Positions 42,084 through 51,899 of a DNA stretch of 64,000 nucleotides are shown here, in pieces. The stretch lies in NCBI RefSeq assembly GCF_012843265.1, contig NZ_JABAIT010000012.1, forward strand, positions 62,001 to 126,000. Direction: 5' to 3'. The stretch comes from Bacillus sp. DNRA2. Its GTDB lineage: Bacteria > Bacillota > Bacilli > Bacillales > Cytobacillaceae. Within the stretch, counting starts at the first letter, position 1. Every line of letters starts with the position of its first letter. The notes beneath the pieces are model-generated. The model searched no databases. It was not told the DNA's origin and saw only the letters and a program-made list of their open reading frames with translations. The translations under genes were made by a program, and so were the position numbers.

Positions 42084-42722
42084 TTGCCAAATGAGAATCA
42101 GGTAAGGCTTTATTTTGTTCGTCATGGTCAAACGCAATTTAATTTGGAAAAAAGATTACAGGGGCACGCCGACTCTCCGCTAACTGAAAATGGAATCATG
42201 CAAGCCAAAGCCGTTGGGCGTGGACTGGAGCATATTCACTTTGAAGCTGCATACGCCAGCGACAGCCCTCGGGTCATTAGCACGGCGAAACATGTCCTTA
42301 ACTCAAGGGAAATACCAGTTATTACCGATTCACGTTTAAAAGAAATGTGCTTTGGTGTTTTTGAAAGATTAGTCATTCCTGAAATTAAGGGGAGTGATGG
42401 GGAACTGCTAAAGCGAATATTTAGTTTGGAAGATTTACATCTGGCTGCACCACAAGGCGAAACTTTTATCGAAGTCTTTGCTCGAACAAAAGCAGCAATT
42501 GATGATGTAGTGGCTCGCCACCATGAAAGTGGCGGTAATATTCTCATCTTCTCTCATGGAGTCACGATTGGAAATTACCTTATGCAAGCCTACAAGCTCG
42601 ACCAATATCCAAAGCTTGAAAATTGTAGTGTATCAGTGGTGAGTTACCAAGGCGGGCAGTCTAATCTTGATTTACTAGCAGATACTTCATTTCGTGAAGA
42701 TGGGCTAAAATTACTCTATTAA
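42084..42722 (+). CDS. Histidine phosphatase (phosphoglycerate-mutase-like)
   Basis: The 212-residue protein has the catalytic RHGQT (near residue 13), the second phosphate-binding Arg in SDSPRVISTA, and the C-terminal IFSHGVTIG block. The substrate cannot be told; close relatives act as general phosphatases. The start is TTG 42084, seven bases after AAAGAGGTG; the upstream frame is likely not translated. Confidence 0.88.
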   Translation: MPNENQVRLYFVRHGQTQFNLEKRLQGHADSPLTENGIMQAKAVGRGLEHIHFEAAYASDSPRVISTAKHVLNSREIPVITDSRLKEMCFGVFERLVIPEIKGSDGELLKRIFSLEDLHLAAPQGETFIEVFARTKAAIDDVVARHHESGGNILIFSHGVTIGNYLMQAYKLDQYPKLENCSVSVVSYQGGQSNLDLLADTSFREDGLKLLY

Positions 42723-42763
42723 TCTAGTCATTTTGATTTTAGAAAATAAACTTGATATCGTTT

Positions 42764-42794
42764 TGAAGGGAGCAGTCACTATGCCTGCACCCTT
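42764..42794. terminator. Terminator-like hairpin between convergent genes
   Basis: GAAGGGAGCAG and CTGCACCCTTC are 11-bp arms with one mismatch. No T-run follows on either strand, so termination is not certain. Confidence 0.4.
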
Positions 42795-42809
42795 CTTCTA
42801 CATAGCTCC

Positions 42810-43595
42810 TTAAATCGAAGTCACCATGCCGCCATCCACTAAAAATGAACTGCCTGTCATATAAGTGCTTGCATCAGAAACGAGGAACGTTACCACCTTT
42901 GCAAATTCCTCAGGCGTTCCATATCTTCCAAGTGGAATCATCCGTCTCGACTGATTAGTGGCCTCTTCAGGAGAAATACCTTGTCGCTCAGCATTCAGTA
43001 GGTCCAAATGCTCAGTTCGCGCTGTCGCAATGCGTCCAGGCGCTACGGTATTAATTAAAATGTTATATGGTGCTAGCTCCACGGACAGCGTTTTCGTTAG
43101 TCCAACGATACCAAGCCGGAATGTATTGGAGAGAATCAGACCGGGAATCGGTTGTTTTATTGAAGTTGAGGCAATATTAATGATTCTTCCTCCGCGTTCC
43201 TTCATTACTGGTAGCACTTCACGAATCAAACGAATATAGCTCAATAAATTCAGTTCAAATGCATCCTGCCACTGTGCATCGGATAATTCCTCAAACTTGC
43301 CTCCAGGTGGTCCACCAGCATTGTTGACGAGAATATCAATTCCTCCAAACGTTTCACTCGCAAATCGGACCAACGATTGAATCTCCTCTTGTTTCGTAAT
43401 ATCAGCCTTACTGTAGAGCACGTGGCCCTGATTGATTCTGGTTAATTCCTCTTGAACTTGCAAAAGTTTGCCCTCATCACGGCTAGTAATCACGACATTT
43501 GCCCCTTCGATTACAAGCTGCTCAGCAACAGCCTTACCCAGTCCCTGACTTGATGCAAACACCAACGCATTTTTGCCTTTTAGGTTTAAGTCCAT
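42810..43595 (-). CDS. SDR-fold protein lacking the usual YxxxK
   Basis: The 261-residue protein has the short-chain dehydrogenase fold: cofactor motif ASSQGLGKAVAEQL (TGxxxGxG position), NNAGGPPGG and the C-terminal SSFLVDGGM. At the catalytic site the canonical YxxxK aligns with S…R (LILSNTFRLGIVGLTK), while the Ser of the triad is present (IASTS). Similar variants exist in Bacillus and are annotated as 3-oxoacyl-ACP reductases, but activity is doubtful. I start at ATG 43595, eight bases after AGGAGG; two GTG codons precede it. Confidence 0.85.
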   Translation of the reverse strand: MDLNLKGKNALVFASSQGLGKAVAEQLVIEGANVVITSRDEGKLLQVQEELTRINQGHVLYSKADITKQEEIQSLVRFASETFGGIDILVNNAGGPPGGKFEELSDAQWQDAFELNLLSYIRLIREVLPVMKERGGRIINIASTSIKQPIPGLILSNTFRLGIVGLTKTLSVELAPYNILINTVAPGRIATARTEHLDLLNAERQGISPEEATNQSRRMIPLGRYGTPEEFAKVVTFLVSDASTYMTGSSFLVDGGMVTSI

Positions 43596-43701
43596 CACCA
43601 CTACCTCCTCATAAATTTTATCATTATGTAAAATTGTTCAGTTTTTGAAAAATCATAATGTATTGTGCTACTTACAACATTTTTTATGTAACCTGACTTA
43701 A

Positions 43702-43880
43702 TTTATGTGGGGGCGATAATTTATTCGTTACCCCTACGCACATAAAAAATCACCTAGAGGGTACGATTGCGACTCATTCGTTACCCCTAGCCGCATCAAA
43801 TATTACCTTAGGGGCACGTTTCGGTCTCTTTCGTTACCCCTAAGTGTATCTAATGCATGCTAGAGGTAACGTAAGGTAAG
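43702..43880. repeat. Array 3: 53-bp repeat, about 3 units, conserved arms and variable centres
   Basis: TTCGTTACCCCTA begins at 43724, 43777 and 43830, exactly 53 apart. Complementary arms TAGAGGGTACG (43755), TAGGGGCACG (43809) and TAGAGGTAACG (43861) alternate with them; an older, diverged arm precedes at about 43703. Sequence between the arms differs among units. The array lies upstream of the SDR gene and downstream of cysI, both on the minus strand, so here it is not between convergent genes. Confidence 0.85.
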
Positions 43881-43895
43881 GTAACGTAACGCAAC
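43866..43895. repeat. Pentanucleotide run (GTAAS) of six units
   Basis: GTAAC, GTAAG, GTAAG, GTAAC, GTAAC and GCAAC follow one another at the end of array 3. It is a simple repeat likely made by slippage. Confidence 0.8.
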
Positions 43896-43924
43896 AACTG
43901 TAACCATTCAGCCATATAAAAATC

Positions 43925-43964
43925 AAAAAAGTGCCTCAGCTTACTAAAAGGCTGAGACACTTTC
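43925..43964 (-). terminator. Terminator of cysJI
   Basis: AAAGTGTCTCAGC and GCTGAGGCACTTT on the minus strand, followed by TTTTGATTTT. One mismatch in the stem. Confidence 0.87.
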
Positions 43965-43981
43965 AATTACATACAACTCAA

Positions 43982-45700
43982 TTATTCATGAAAATTTGTA
44001 CCGTCAGTTGTTGCCTTTACGATACCGGCACGGATTACGAAATCACCGAAATGTTCGCCTTCTTCACGCTCTTTGGCGTAACGTGGAAGAATTTCAGCTA
44101 GTTCTTTTAAAATCTCCGCTTCACCAATGTTTTCACGATACATTTTGCTGAGACGGCTGCCATCATGGGCTGCACCTAAATACATATTGTACTTTCCAGG
44201 TGCTTTACCGATAAAGCCGATTTCACCAAGAGCATGGCGGGCACAACCATTTGGACAACCTGTCATCCGAATCGTAATTTCTTTATCATTCAAACCGTTT
44301 TCGTTTACGATTTCTTCAATTTTATCAAGTAACGTTGGTAAGTAACGTTCTGCTTCGGCCATTGCTAAGCCACATGTTGGCAGGGAGACGCAAGCAATGG
44401 AACTGCGGCGAAGTGCCGAATAATGCTTTCCGTCTGTTAGGCCAAATTTTTCAATTAACTCACTTATTTTTTTCTTTTTCTGGCTTGAGACATTGGCAAT
44501 AATTACATTTTGATTAGAAGTTAAATGGAAGTCACCAGTATGTACCTTGGCAATTTCGCGTAAACCAGTTTTCAATTTGTAATCATCAAAATCAGCAACA
44601 CGACCACCTTGAATAAACAAAGTGAAGTGCCATTTTCCTTGGATTCCTTTGACCCACCCGTATCGGTCGCCGTTGTTATCAAACTGGAACGGACGAGCTT
44701 CCTCTAAGCTCCAGCCAAGGCGATTTTCTAATTCAGCCTTCACATTTTCAAGACCTAAGCGGTCAACAGTATATTTAAAACGGGCATTTTTTCGAACGGA
44801 ACGATTCCCGTAGTCACGTTGAATCGTAATGGTTTTTTCAGCAACATCATAAAGCTGATTTGGCTTAACAAAACCAATCACTTTGCCTAATTGCGGATAA
44901 GTAGCTTTGTCACCGTGCGTCATTCCCATACCGCCGCCGATGGAAACGTTAAAACCAACAAGTTTTCCATCGTCAACGATCGCAATGAAGCCCAGGTCTT
45001 GTGAAAAGACATCAATATCGTTTGAGGGTGGAACAGCGATTCCGATTTTAAACTTACGAGGTAAGTAAAGCGGACCGTACATTGGTTCAACTTCATCGAA
45101 TTCCGGTGTTCCGGCAACCTTCTCTTCATCAAGCCAGATTTCGTGATAGGCACGTGTACGTGGTAGCAAATCATTACTTAGCTTTTTGGACCACTCATAC
45201 ACTTCTGCATGAATTTCAGATTGGAATGGATTGGATGCACACATGACGTTCCGATTAACATCTCCGCAGGCGGCAATTGTATCCATTAACGCACCATTAA
45301 TTTCTTGAATGGTACTCTTCATGTTCCATTTTAAAATTCCATGCATTTGGAATGTCTCACGAGTTGTTAACTTCAAAGTCCCATTACCGTATTTATCAGC
45401 AAGCTCATCCATCACCAGCCATTGATTAGCTGTTGCTACGCCTCCTGGTAAGCGAACACGAAGCATAAATTGATAAGCTGGTTCTAGCTTTTGTTTAGAG
45501 CGCTCATTCCGCACATCACGATCATCCTGCAAATAGCTGCCATGGTGCTTCATTAAGCGGTTATCATCCTCAGGAATGCCTGCGCTTAAACGGTCAAGCA
45601 TGACTTCTTTTAAGGTACCGCGTAAAAAATTACTTCTTTCCTTTATCTCCTCAACATCACTAGGAGGGCCTGCCGGCGCTTTTAAAACTTGATTGGCCAT
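43982..45700 (-). CDS. cysI: Sulfite reductase hemoprotein beta subunit
   Basis: The 572-residue protein matches CysI (571 in Bacillus subtilis). It has [23 protein letters not shown] and the siroheme/4Fe-4S cysteines [19 protein letters not shown] and [10 protein letters not shown]. With CysJ it reduces sulfite to sulfide using NADPH. I start at ATG 45700, ten bases after AAAGGAG; an in-frame start eight codons upstream lacks a site. It lies 27 bases after cysJ. Confidence 0.96.
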   Translation of the reverse strand: MANQVLKAPAGPPSDVEEIKERSNFLRGTLKEVMLDRLSAGIPEDDNRLMKHHGSYLQDDRDVRNERSKQKLEPAYQFMLRVRLPGGVATANQWLVMDELADKYGNGTLKLTTRETFQMHGILKWNMKSTIQEINGALMDTIAACGDVNRNVMCASNPFQSEIHAEVYEWSKKLSNDLLPRTRAYHEIWLDEEKVAGTPEFDEVEPMYGPLYLPRKFKIGIAVPPSNDIDVFSQDLGFIAIVDDGKLVGFNVSIGGGMGMTHGDKATYPQLGKVIGFVKPNQLYDVAEKTITIQRDYGNRSVRKNARFKYTVDRLGLENVKAELENRLGWSLEEARPFQFDNNGDRYGWVKGIQGKWHFTLFIQGGRVADFDDYKLKTGLREIAKVHTGDFHLTSNQNVIIANVSSQKKKKISELIEKFGLTDGKHYSALRRSSIACVSLPTCGLAMAEAERYLPTLLDKIEEIVNENGLNDKEITIRMTGCPNGCARHALGEIGFIGKAPGKYNMYLGAAHDGSRLSKMYRENIGEAEILKELAEILPRYAKEREEGEHFGDFVIRAGIVKATTDGTNFHE

Positions 45701-45727
45701 CTTGTTTGTACTCCTTTCAGACAAAAA

Positions 45728-47566
45728 TCAATATACATCGCGTTGATAACGTTTTTGTTTTTTCATATCATTTAAATATTCTTCGGCTTTCTCACGACTT
45801 AGACCGGCTTCAGCTTCAATAATGTCAATTAACGTATTTTGAACATCACGGGCCATTCGATCCTTGTCGCCACAGATATACACATAAGCGCCCTCTTGTA
45901 ACCAAGCAAACACTTCGCGGCTATGTTCTTTCAAACGGTGCTGAACATACACTTTTTCAGCACTGTCACGAGAAAATGCCACATCCATTTTTGTTAACAC
46001 ACCATCTTTGACCCACTTTTGCCATTCCGTTTGGTAAAGGAAATCTGTCACGAAATGCTGGTCTCCAAAGAACATCCAAGCTTTCCCCTCTGCCCCAGTT
46101 TCCTCACGCTCTTGCATGAAGGAACGGAACGGTGCCACACCTGTACCAGGTCCAACCATGATGATTGGAGCTTGTGGGTTTTCCGGCAGTTTAAAGTTTG
46201 GATTTTGCTGAATAAAGATTGGTAATTTATCACCTGGCTCTAAACGGTCAGCGATTAATACTGAACATACACCTTTACGCTCACGGCCATGTGCTACGTA
46301 GCGAACTGCACCAATCGTCATATGTACTTCATCCGGATTGGCTGCATTACTACTGGAAATTGAATAAAGTCGTGGTGGTAGTTTTCTTAAAATTGAAACA
46401 AAGTCCTGCGGTGAAACATTCCATGGTCCGAAATCACGGACTAAGTCAAGCAAATCTCTGCCGCTTGTATAAGCGTTAATCGTTTCTTTATCACTAGCTA
46501 ATAAGCGCTTTAAGTCCTCATTATCAGTAAGTTCAGAAGCCTTTAACAACATCGATTTATTGAGTAAGGTAATTTCCAGATGTCTTGAGAATGCTTCTTT
46601 CAAAGTAGAAGTCTCACCGTTTTTATTAATCGTTACCGTTAATTCTGGATTCCATTTTAGTGAATCAAGTAAGGCATCAACCAATTCTGGATCATTTACA
46701 GGGTATACTCCTAGGCTATCTCCTGGCTGATAGGTAAGGCCAGAGCCTTCAAGTGAAAGTTCTAGATGGCGAGTTTCCTTATTGGAGCCTCTTCCATTCA
46801 GATTAAGATTTTCTAACACTTCTGCGTAGAAAGGATTCGTACGAGAATATGCTTTTTCAGCGGTAGCCAGCGCCGCTGCTCCAACTGTTGCTAGAGCTTC
46901 TTCAGTCGCAGTCCCCTTCACTTCACCGAGACTAGAAGTAACCCCCTGAAGCCACTCTAAGAAAGGTCCTTCAAAATCAAGATCGCAATCAAAACGAGGA
47001 TACAAACGTGTTCCACCAAGCTCTGCTAGGCGAATGTCAAACTCTTTTCCAGTTTGACAGAAGAACTCATAAGAGGTGTCTCCTAGTGCCAAAACGGAAA
47101 AATGGAGTTCATCTAATTTAGGGGCACGTTTGCCATGCAGAAATTCATGGAAACTGAGTGCATTATCTGGGGGATCCCCTTCACCATTTGTGCTCACGAC
47201 AACTAACAGATTTTTAACCTTCTTTAAATTGTTCGGTTTAAAATCGTTCATCGATAAAACCGTTACATTAAAACCTTGCTCAGCTAAAGTCTTACCGGCT
47301 TTTTCAGCAAGACGCTGGGCATTTCCGGTTTGCGAGCCAAATAGTACTGTAACTTCTTTAGAAACTGGTGCTTCAGCAAAAGATGGTGCTGTTTGATTGG
47401 CACCAATAACCACAGCTTCAGGTGTTGCTGAAACGGATGTATTAACGGAAGCAGCCAAATATCCACTCAACCATACCTTTTGCGAATCGGTTAATGTTGG
47501 CAGAATACGATTTAGGAGCTCTGCCTGCTCCTGATTAAACGGACTGTTCATTACTTGCAGTTGCAA
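45728..47566 (-). CDS. cysJ: Sulfite reductase flavoprotein alpha subunit
   Basis: The 612-residue protein has an FMN-binding flavodoxin domain (VLFGSQTGNAQRLAEK near 75, VSTNGEGDPPDNA near 120), FAD domain (RLYSISSS near 390) and NADPH domain (MVGPGTGVAPFRSFMQER near 460). The N-terminal LQLQVMNSPFNQEQAELLNR matches Bacillus CysJ. I start at TTG 47566, six bases after GAGGTGG. It forms an operon with cysI and is divergent from cysL, which should activate it. Confidence 0.96.
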   Translation of the reverse strand: MQLQVMNSPFNQEQAELLNRILPTLTDSQKVWLSGYLAASVNTSVSATPEAVVIGANQTAPSFAEAPVSKEVTVLFGSQTGNAQRLAEKAGKTLAEQGFNVTVLSMNDFKPNNLKKVKNLLVVVSTNGEGDPPDNALSFHEFLHGKRAPKLDELHFSVLALGDTSYEFFCQTGKEFDIRLAELGGTRLYPRFDCDLDFEGPFLEWLQGVTSSLGEVKGTATEEALATVGAAALATAEKAYSRTNPFYAEVLENLNLNGRGSNKETRHLELSLEGSGLTYQPGDSLGVYPVNDPELVDALLDSLKWNPELTVTINKNGETSTLKEAFSRHLEITLLNKSMLLKASELTDNEDLKRLLASDKETINAYTSGRDLLDLVRDFGPWNVSPQDFVSILRKLPPRLYSISSSNAANPDEVHMTIGAVRYVAHGRERKGVCSVLIADRLEPGDKLPIFIQQNPNFKLPENPQAPIIMVGPGTGVAPFRSFMQEREETGAEGKAWMFFGDQHFVTDFLYQTEWQKWVKDGVLTKMDVAFSRDSAEKVYVQHRLKEHSREVFAWLQEGAYVYICGDKDRMARDVQNTLIDIIEAEAGLSREKAEEYLNDMKKQKRYQRDVY

Positions 47567-47656
47567 CAAAATCCACCTCACATAGGAATATATCGTTATC
47601 GTGCGTCAATTCCATATTTTCATTACTTACTTTAGATGTTGAATCGATAATAATTT

Positions 47657-47673
47657 GATAATTTAATATTATC
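47657..47673. promoter_or_regulatory. Candidate CysL-binding palindrome in the cysJ-cysL intergenic region
   Basis: GATAAT and ATTATC flank TTAAT, 90 bases upstream of cysJ. LysR proteins bind such partial dyads next to their target promoter. The remaining intergenic sequence (47567-47867) is AT-rich and holds the divergent promoters. Confidence 0.4.
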
Positions 47674-47867
47674 TATATTATTCCGATATTTCAAGTAGGT
47701 TTTATTGAAAATTTTAAAAATCACGCATTTGTTGTCGATAACATCCGCACCTAACGATTTTTCCGAATAATTTCATTAATTTCAACTTTACCTGATAAGC
47801 TCGTATTAGTAAAATAAATATAATTTATCGTAACCATTAAAAATACTAATTATTAGGTGGGGTAGTT

Positions 47868-48755
47868 TTGCACTATGATGGATTAAAAACATTTGTGACA
47901 CTCGTTGAAGTAAAAAATTTTACGAAAACTGCAGAAATCTTGTTAATGTCACAGCCAAGTGTCAGCCTTCACGTAAAAAATTTAGAAAAAGAATTTCAAA
48001 CCCAATTGGTTCAACGCTCACCGAAAACAGTAAAAATTACACCAACCGGGGAGTTGCTTTACGAGCGGGCCAAGCAAATCATCACGATTTATGAACAAAC
48101 AAAGCAAGATATTTTGGAGCATCATCATGCGATTAAGGGAGAATTACTAATTGGCGCCAGCTTTACGATTGGCGAGTATATTTTACCTACTCTTTTAATC
48201 GATATTCAAAAAGAATATCCAGAGCTTGAGCTTAAAGTAATGATTGGCAATACTGAGGAAATTGTTCATTGTGTGAAGATGTATGAAGTGGATATCGGCT
48301 TAATTGAAGGCCAAACGAATGAAAAAAGCCTAACCGTTCAACCTTTTCTCCAAGATGAGTTAGTTATTGTTGCTTCAACCAATCACGAGCTTGCTAGTAT
48401 GGATGAAGTAACGATTGAAGATTTACAAAACCAAACATGGTTATCGAGGGAAACCGGATCCGGCACACGTGATTATCTCTCACATGTGATTCGTTCCAAT
48501 GGACTAAAGGTGAAATCGCTACTCACGATTAGCAGTACGCAGGGGATTAAGGAAACTTTAATTAACGGTCTCGGCTTATCTTTGTTATCGCAAAGCGTCA
48601 TTCAACGTGATTTGCAACAAGGAACTTTGAAGGTCATAAAGCTTAACAATCAATCTTTTACGCGAACACTTTCCTATGTTTATTCACCGATTATGCAGGA
48701 AAAAAAGAACGTCAATATCTTTATTCAAGCATTAAAGAAAAAATGGTCATGTTAA
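47868..48755 (+). CDS. cysL: LysR-family activator of sulfite reductase genes
   Basis: The 295-residue LysR protein has the N-terminal HTH (ALKTFVTLVE equivalent DGLKTFVTLVEVKNFTKTAE, QPSVSLHVKNLEKEF) and a ligand domain with GELLIGASFTIGEYILP and SSTQGIKETLINGLGLSLLS. It matches Bacillus CysL in sequence and in its divergent position next to cysJI. It activates cysJI and represses itself in Bacillus subtilis. The start is TTG 47868 behind GGTGGGG. Confidence 0.93.
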   Translation: MHYDGLKTFVTLVEVKNFTKTAEILLMSQPSVSLHVKNLEKEFQTQLVQRSPKTVKITPTGELLYERAKQIITIYEQTKQDILEHHHAIKGELLIGASFTIGEYILPTLLIDIQKEYPELELKVMIGNTEEIVHCVKMYEVDIGLIEGQTNEKSLTVQPFLQDELVIVASTNHELASMDEVTIEDLQNQTWLSRETGSGTRDYLSHVIRSNGLKVKSLLTISSTQGIKETLINGLGLSLLSQSVIQRDLQQGTLKVIKLNNQSFTRTLSYVYSPIMQEKKNVNIFIQALKKKWSC

Positions 48756-48777
48756 AGGGCTTTTTTAACATGACCAT
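48743..48777 (+). terminator. Long hairpin overlapping the cysL stop codon
   Basis: ATGGTCATGTTAAA and TTTAACATGACCAT are perfect 14-bp arms around GGGCTTT. The cysL stop codon (48753-48755) lies in the left arm. No T-run follows, so it may stabilise the messenger 3' end rather than terminate. Confidence 0.65.
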
Positions 48778-48804
48778 CATGATATTTAGGTCAATACAGC
48801 TTCA

Positions 48805-49329
48805 TCATTTTTTGCCTGAGATATAGCGCTTCTCAATTATATTTAGATGGTGAAGCTCATGACCTGCAATAATATATGCTAATGCTCGGACCGTTGTTTC
48901 AGTGCCATTAGCTAAACCCTTTCTTGTCCACGCATCATGCGGTATCGATTTTAATAGTTGAGTCGTTGATTGACGAACAATTTCGTAACTTCGACTTAAT
49001 TCCTTCACTGATAATTGGTCAAACTGGGCATTTTTCACATATAATTGCTCATCAAAACCTGGCAAAGAGACTGTTTCCCCTCTTGCAATCGCAAGCAAGC
49101 GGTAAGCCATGATTCTTTCTGTATCAATGATGTGACCAATGACTTCTTTCACACTCCACTTCCCGGCTCCATAGCGAAATAAAGCTTCATCATCACTAAA
49201 AGCTAGTATGAAGTTAAGCGTTTTTTCCAATTGGGATGATAAAATTTCAATAATGTCACCCTCTGGGACACGATTTACGTATGGTGCATAATACGGAGCA
49301 AATTCAGTTGTGTCAAGTTTCTGGTTCAT
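48805..49329 (-). CDS. DinB-superfamily (YfiT-like) protein
   Basis: The 174-residue protein is a four-helix DinB-type bundle with metal-binding His residues in EVIGHIIDTE and AGHELHHLNIIEKR. Relatives such as BstA/YfiT transfer bacillithiol or act as metal-dependent hydrolases. A thiol-transferase role would fit the sulfur context but cannot be shown. ATG 49329 is six bases after GAGGAGAG. It stands alone between cysL and the XRE-cupin gene. Confidence 0.8.
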   Translation of the reverse strand: MNQKLDTTEFAPYYAPYVNRVPEGDIIEILSSQLEKTLNFILAFSDDEALFRYGAGKWSVKEVIGHIIDTERIMAYRLLAIARGETVSLPGFDEQLYVKNAQFDQLSVKELSRSYEIVRQSTTQLLKSIPHDAWTRKGLANGTETTVRALAYIIAGHELHHLNIIEKRYISGKK

Positions 49330-49509
49330 ACTATTCTCTCCTCTCATCTGTCCAAACCTCTTTTAACATATAGAAATAGTATAAACTCTATCTCAAAAAA
49401 TTTCATCAGCCGAATTGTGTATGTCAGCTTCTGGATTGCACTAGATTGTCATTTTTGTTTTTGCTAATATAAAAATAAGTTTTTTATTAGAAAACACGAG
49501 GTGGACAAA

Positions 49510-50049
49510 TTGGATATCGGTGCAAAAATTAAAGCAATTAGAAATCGAAAGAAAATAACAATTGCCCAGCTTTGTGAGGGAACAGGTCTCTCAAAAGGCT
49601 TTGTCAGTAATATTGAAAATAATAATACTTCTCCTTCAATCAATACATTACAAGCCATCGCTAACTTTCTTGATGTTCCACTTCCATATTTACTTTTAGA
49701 AAAGAAGCAGCATATGCGAGTTGTAAAAAAGGCAGAACGAACTCATTCAACCCATAACGAATTAACAATCGAACATTTAGGCGCTTTTGGAAATTTAAGA
49801 ATGATGAGTGTCGCGATGGCACCAGGAGCATCAATGGGAGCGGAAAATGCCCACGAAGGCATCGAGTGTCATATTGTTTTGGAAGGAAAGATCCTCGCTA
49901 GCCAAGGTGAAGATCTTGCAGAATTAGAGGAAGGTGATACATTCAGTTGGCATGCGAGCGTACCGCATTTTGTGAAAAATATCGGCCCAGAAAAAGCTGT
50001 CATCCTCATAGCAGTGTACTCCGATCAAGAAATTGGCGATAAATACTAA
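49510..50049 (+). CDS. XRE-family HTH regulator with cupin domain
   Basis: The 179-residue protein has an N-terminal helix-turn-helix (IGAKIKAIRNRKKITIAQL, GLSKGFVSNIENNNTSPSI) and a C-terminal cupin (GAENAHEGIECHIVLEGKI, EEGDTFSWHASVPHFVKN). Such proteins sense small metabolites. It is convergent with the ssu operon, so it may regulate that or itself. The start is TTG 49510, five bases after GAGGTGG; a GTG at 49501 lies inside that site. Confidence 0.87.
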   Translation: MDIGAKIKAIRNRKKITIAQLCEGTGLSKGFVSNIENNNTSPSINTLQAIANFLDVPLPYLLLEKKQHMRVVKKAERTHSTHNELTIEHLGAFGNLRMMSVAMAPGASMGAENAHEGIECHIVLEGKILASQGEDLAELEEGDTFSWHASVPHFVKNIGPEKAVILIAVYSDQEIGDKY

Positions 50050-50081
50050 AAGGTCTGACAGAGTGATCTATCAGACCTTTA
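50048..50081. terminator. Bidirectional terminator after the XRE-cupin and ssuA genes
   Basis: AAAGGTCTGA and TCAGACCTTT are perfect 10-bp arms between converging genes. Confidence 0.88.
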
Positions 50082-50087
50082 TTATGC

Positions 50088-51113
50088 TTATTTAGCTAAA
50101 CCTTTTAATACCTTTAAATCAACTAATCCGTCGATTTTGTTGCTTGGAATGTAACCTGCTTCTTTGCTGATATCAGCCATTTCTTGAATGACTTTTTCAT
50201 TCACGTCAGTTGTTACTTCAAGACGTGAGAATGCAGCTTTTACTTCATCTTTATTTAATTCCTTGCCTGTTAATTCTTTAAGATGAGCAATCACGATTGC
50301 TTGTGCTTCTTCAGGATTATTTTTAATAAAATCAACCGCTTTTTTGTGGGCAGTTAAATAGGCTTTGGTTAAGTCTTCTTTTTCAAGGAAATCGCTACGT
50401 GCTGCAACAACAGTGTTCGTTGACTCTTTCCCCCACGCAAACTCGTCCCAATCAAGAATGAGCTTTCCATCTGCTTGATTTTCAAGCACGTAGCCCCAAG
50501 GCTCTTGTGTAGCAGCTGCATCTACTGATTTTTGAACAAAAAGCGCAGCGGTGTCTGCTGGAGCTGCTGCATATAAATCAACAGTTCCACCACTAGTTTT
50601 TGCTTTTAGGCCTGCTTCTTTCAGCGCTTTACGAAGCATAACATCCTGTGTGCTTCCGATAACTGGAATCGCTACTTTTTTGCCGTCAAGATCCTTTACT
50701 TCCTTAATTCCTGTACCATCGCGAGCAACCAACACAGCACCACCGTTAACGGCACCAGAAATTAAATGATATTCTTTATTTTTCACATAAAAGTTTAATA
50801 GTGGACCTGGACCTACTGTACCAACATCAATTGCTTTTGTTGACATAGCTTCCATAAATAGTCCACCGTTAGCAACGGTTTTTGTTTCGATTGTTACTTT
50901 TTCACCGAATTCTTCTTTAAAATAACCTTTTTCTAGTGCTACGATTGTAGCGATATGGGTTAAGTTCGGGAAGTAGCCGATTTTAACCGTTTGCTTTTCT
51001 TTTTCTCCGCCAGTTTTGTTCTCTTCTTTTGCATCATCACCATTACCGCAGCCGGCTAATACACCAATAAATAATGCTGCAACAATAAGATATAACCAAG
51101 ATTTTTTCAACAT
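50088..51113 (-). CDS. ssuA: Sulfonate-type ABC transporter lipoprotein
   Basis: The 341-residue protein has a lipoprotein signal peptide (…GVLAGCG) and an SsuA/TauA-type binding domain: IGYFPNLTHIATIVALEKGYF, then GTVGPGPLLNFYV and AATQEPWGYVL. It should bind aliphatic sulfonates or taurine outside the membrane. It is third in the operon after ATPase and permease. No SsuD monooxygenase follows, so desulfonation must be done elsewhere. Confidence 0.85.
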   Translation of the reverse strand: MLKKSWLYLIVAALFIGVLAGCGNGDDAKEENKTGGEKEKQTVKIGYFPNLTHIATIVALEKGYFKEEFGEKVTIETKTVANGGLFMEAMSTKAIDVGTVGPGPLLNFYVKNKEYHLISGAVNGGAVLVARDGTGIKEVKDLDGKKVAIPVIGSTQDVMLRKALKEAGLKAKTSGGTVDLYAAAPADTAALFVQKSVDAAATQEPWGYVLENQADGKLILDWDEFAWGKESTNTVVAARSDFLEKEDLTKAYLTAHKKAVDFIKNNPEEAQAIVIAHLKELTGKELNKDEVKAAFSRLEVTTDVNEKVIQEMADISKEAGYIPSNKIDGLVDLKVLKGLAK

Positions 51114-51143
51114 AGTTTACACTCCTTAATAAACATTTTTATA

Positions 51144-51899
51144 TTAACGTTTAACGCCCCACTTTGTTTGAACATTACGCTCTAAACGTGTGAAGACAAC
51201 ATTATCAACTAGCGTACCGATAATGGCGATAATAAACATCACCGATAACACCAAGTCCATTTGACCTAATGAGCGCCCCATTTCCAAAAGCTGTCCCAGA
51301 CCGCCGCCACCACCTAACAGTTCTCCGGCCATTAATGCGCGCCACGAGAAGGCCCATGCGACTCGCAAGCCAGAAATAAGCTGTGGCACTGAGGCCGGCA
51401 ATATCACCGTCCGGATGAAATGAAAGCCGGATGATCCGTATACTTTTGCCACCCGCTGATAAAGCGGCGGGACATTTTTAAAGCCACTTGTTGCATTCGT
51501 TGTCATCGTCCAAGTTGCGCCAATTGTGACGATGAACAAAATTGAAAAATCATTTAAACCAAACCAGATAATCGCGAGTGGGAACCAGACAATACTTGGA
51601 ATAGACTGCAAGGCAGTGACAAGAAATCCTAGAGTGTCTTCCACCCATTTATAGCGCCAGATGAAATAACCCATAATAAGTCCTAGAATAATTGCGACGG
51701 AAAACCCTAGTAAAATACGTCCAATACTCTTCCCAACCGCTTCGGTAATTTGCCCACTGACAAGTCCATTGAAAAGTGTTTCAAACACTTGCGACAGGCT
51801 TGGAAACATAAACTCCGGCAGCCCGGAAGTTCTAGATGTAACTTCCCATATCATCGCTATCGCCGCGATGAATATGATTCGTCTTAAAGCTGTAGTCAT
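51144..51899 (-). CDS. ssuC: Sulfonate-type ABC transporter permease
   Basis: The 251-residue permease has about six helices and the conserved loop with FKNVPPLYQRVAKVYGSSGFH and RVAWAFSWRALMAGELLGGG. It starts after GGAGGAGATGGGCG, inside the end of the ATPase gene (68-base overlap). Substrate class is inferred from SsuA and the ATPase. Confidence 0.88.
   Translation of the reverse strand: MTTALRRIIFIAAIAMIWEVTSRTSGLPEFMFPSLSQVFETLFNGLVSGQITEAVGKSIGRILLGFSVAIILGLIMGYFIWRYKWVEDTLGFLVTALQSIPSIVWFPLAIIWFGLNDFSILFIVTIGATWTMTTNATSGFKNVPPLYQRVAKVYGSSGFHFIRTVILPASVPQLISGLRVAWAFSWRALMAGELLGGGGGLGQLLEMGRSLGQMDLVLSVMFIIAIIGTLVDNVVFTRLERNVQTKWGVKR

Noticed and set aside
48743-48777. Insertion-sequence inverted repeat
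   Set aside because: The 14-bp arms are only seven bases apart and overlap the cysL stop; no transposase is nearby.
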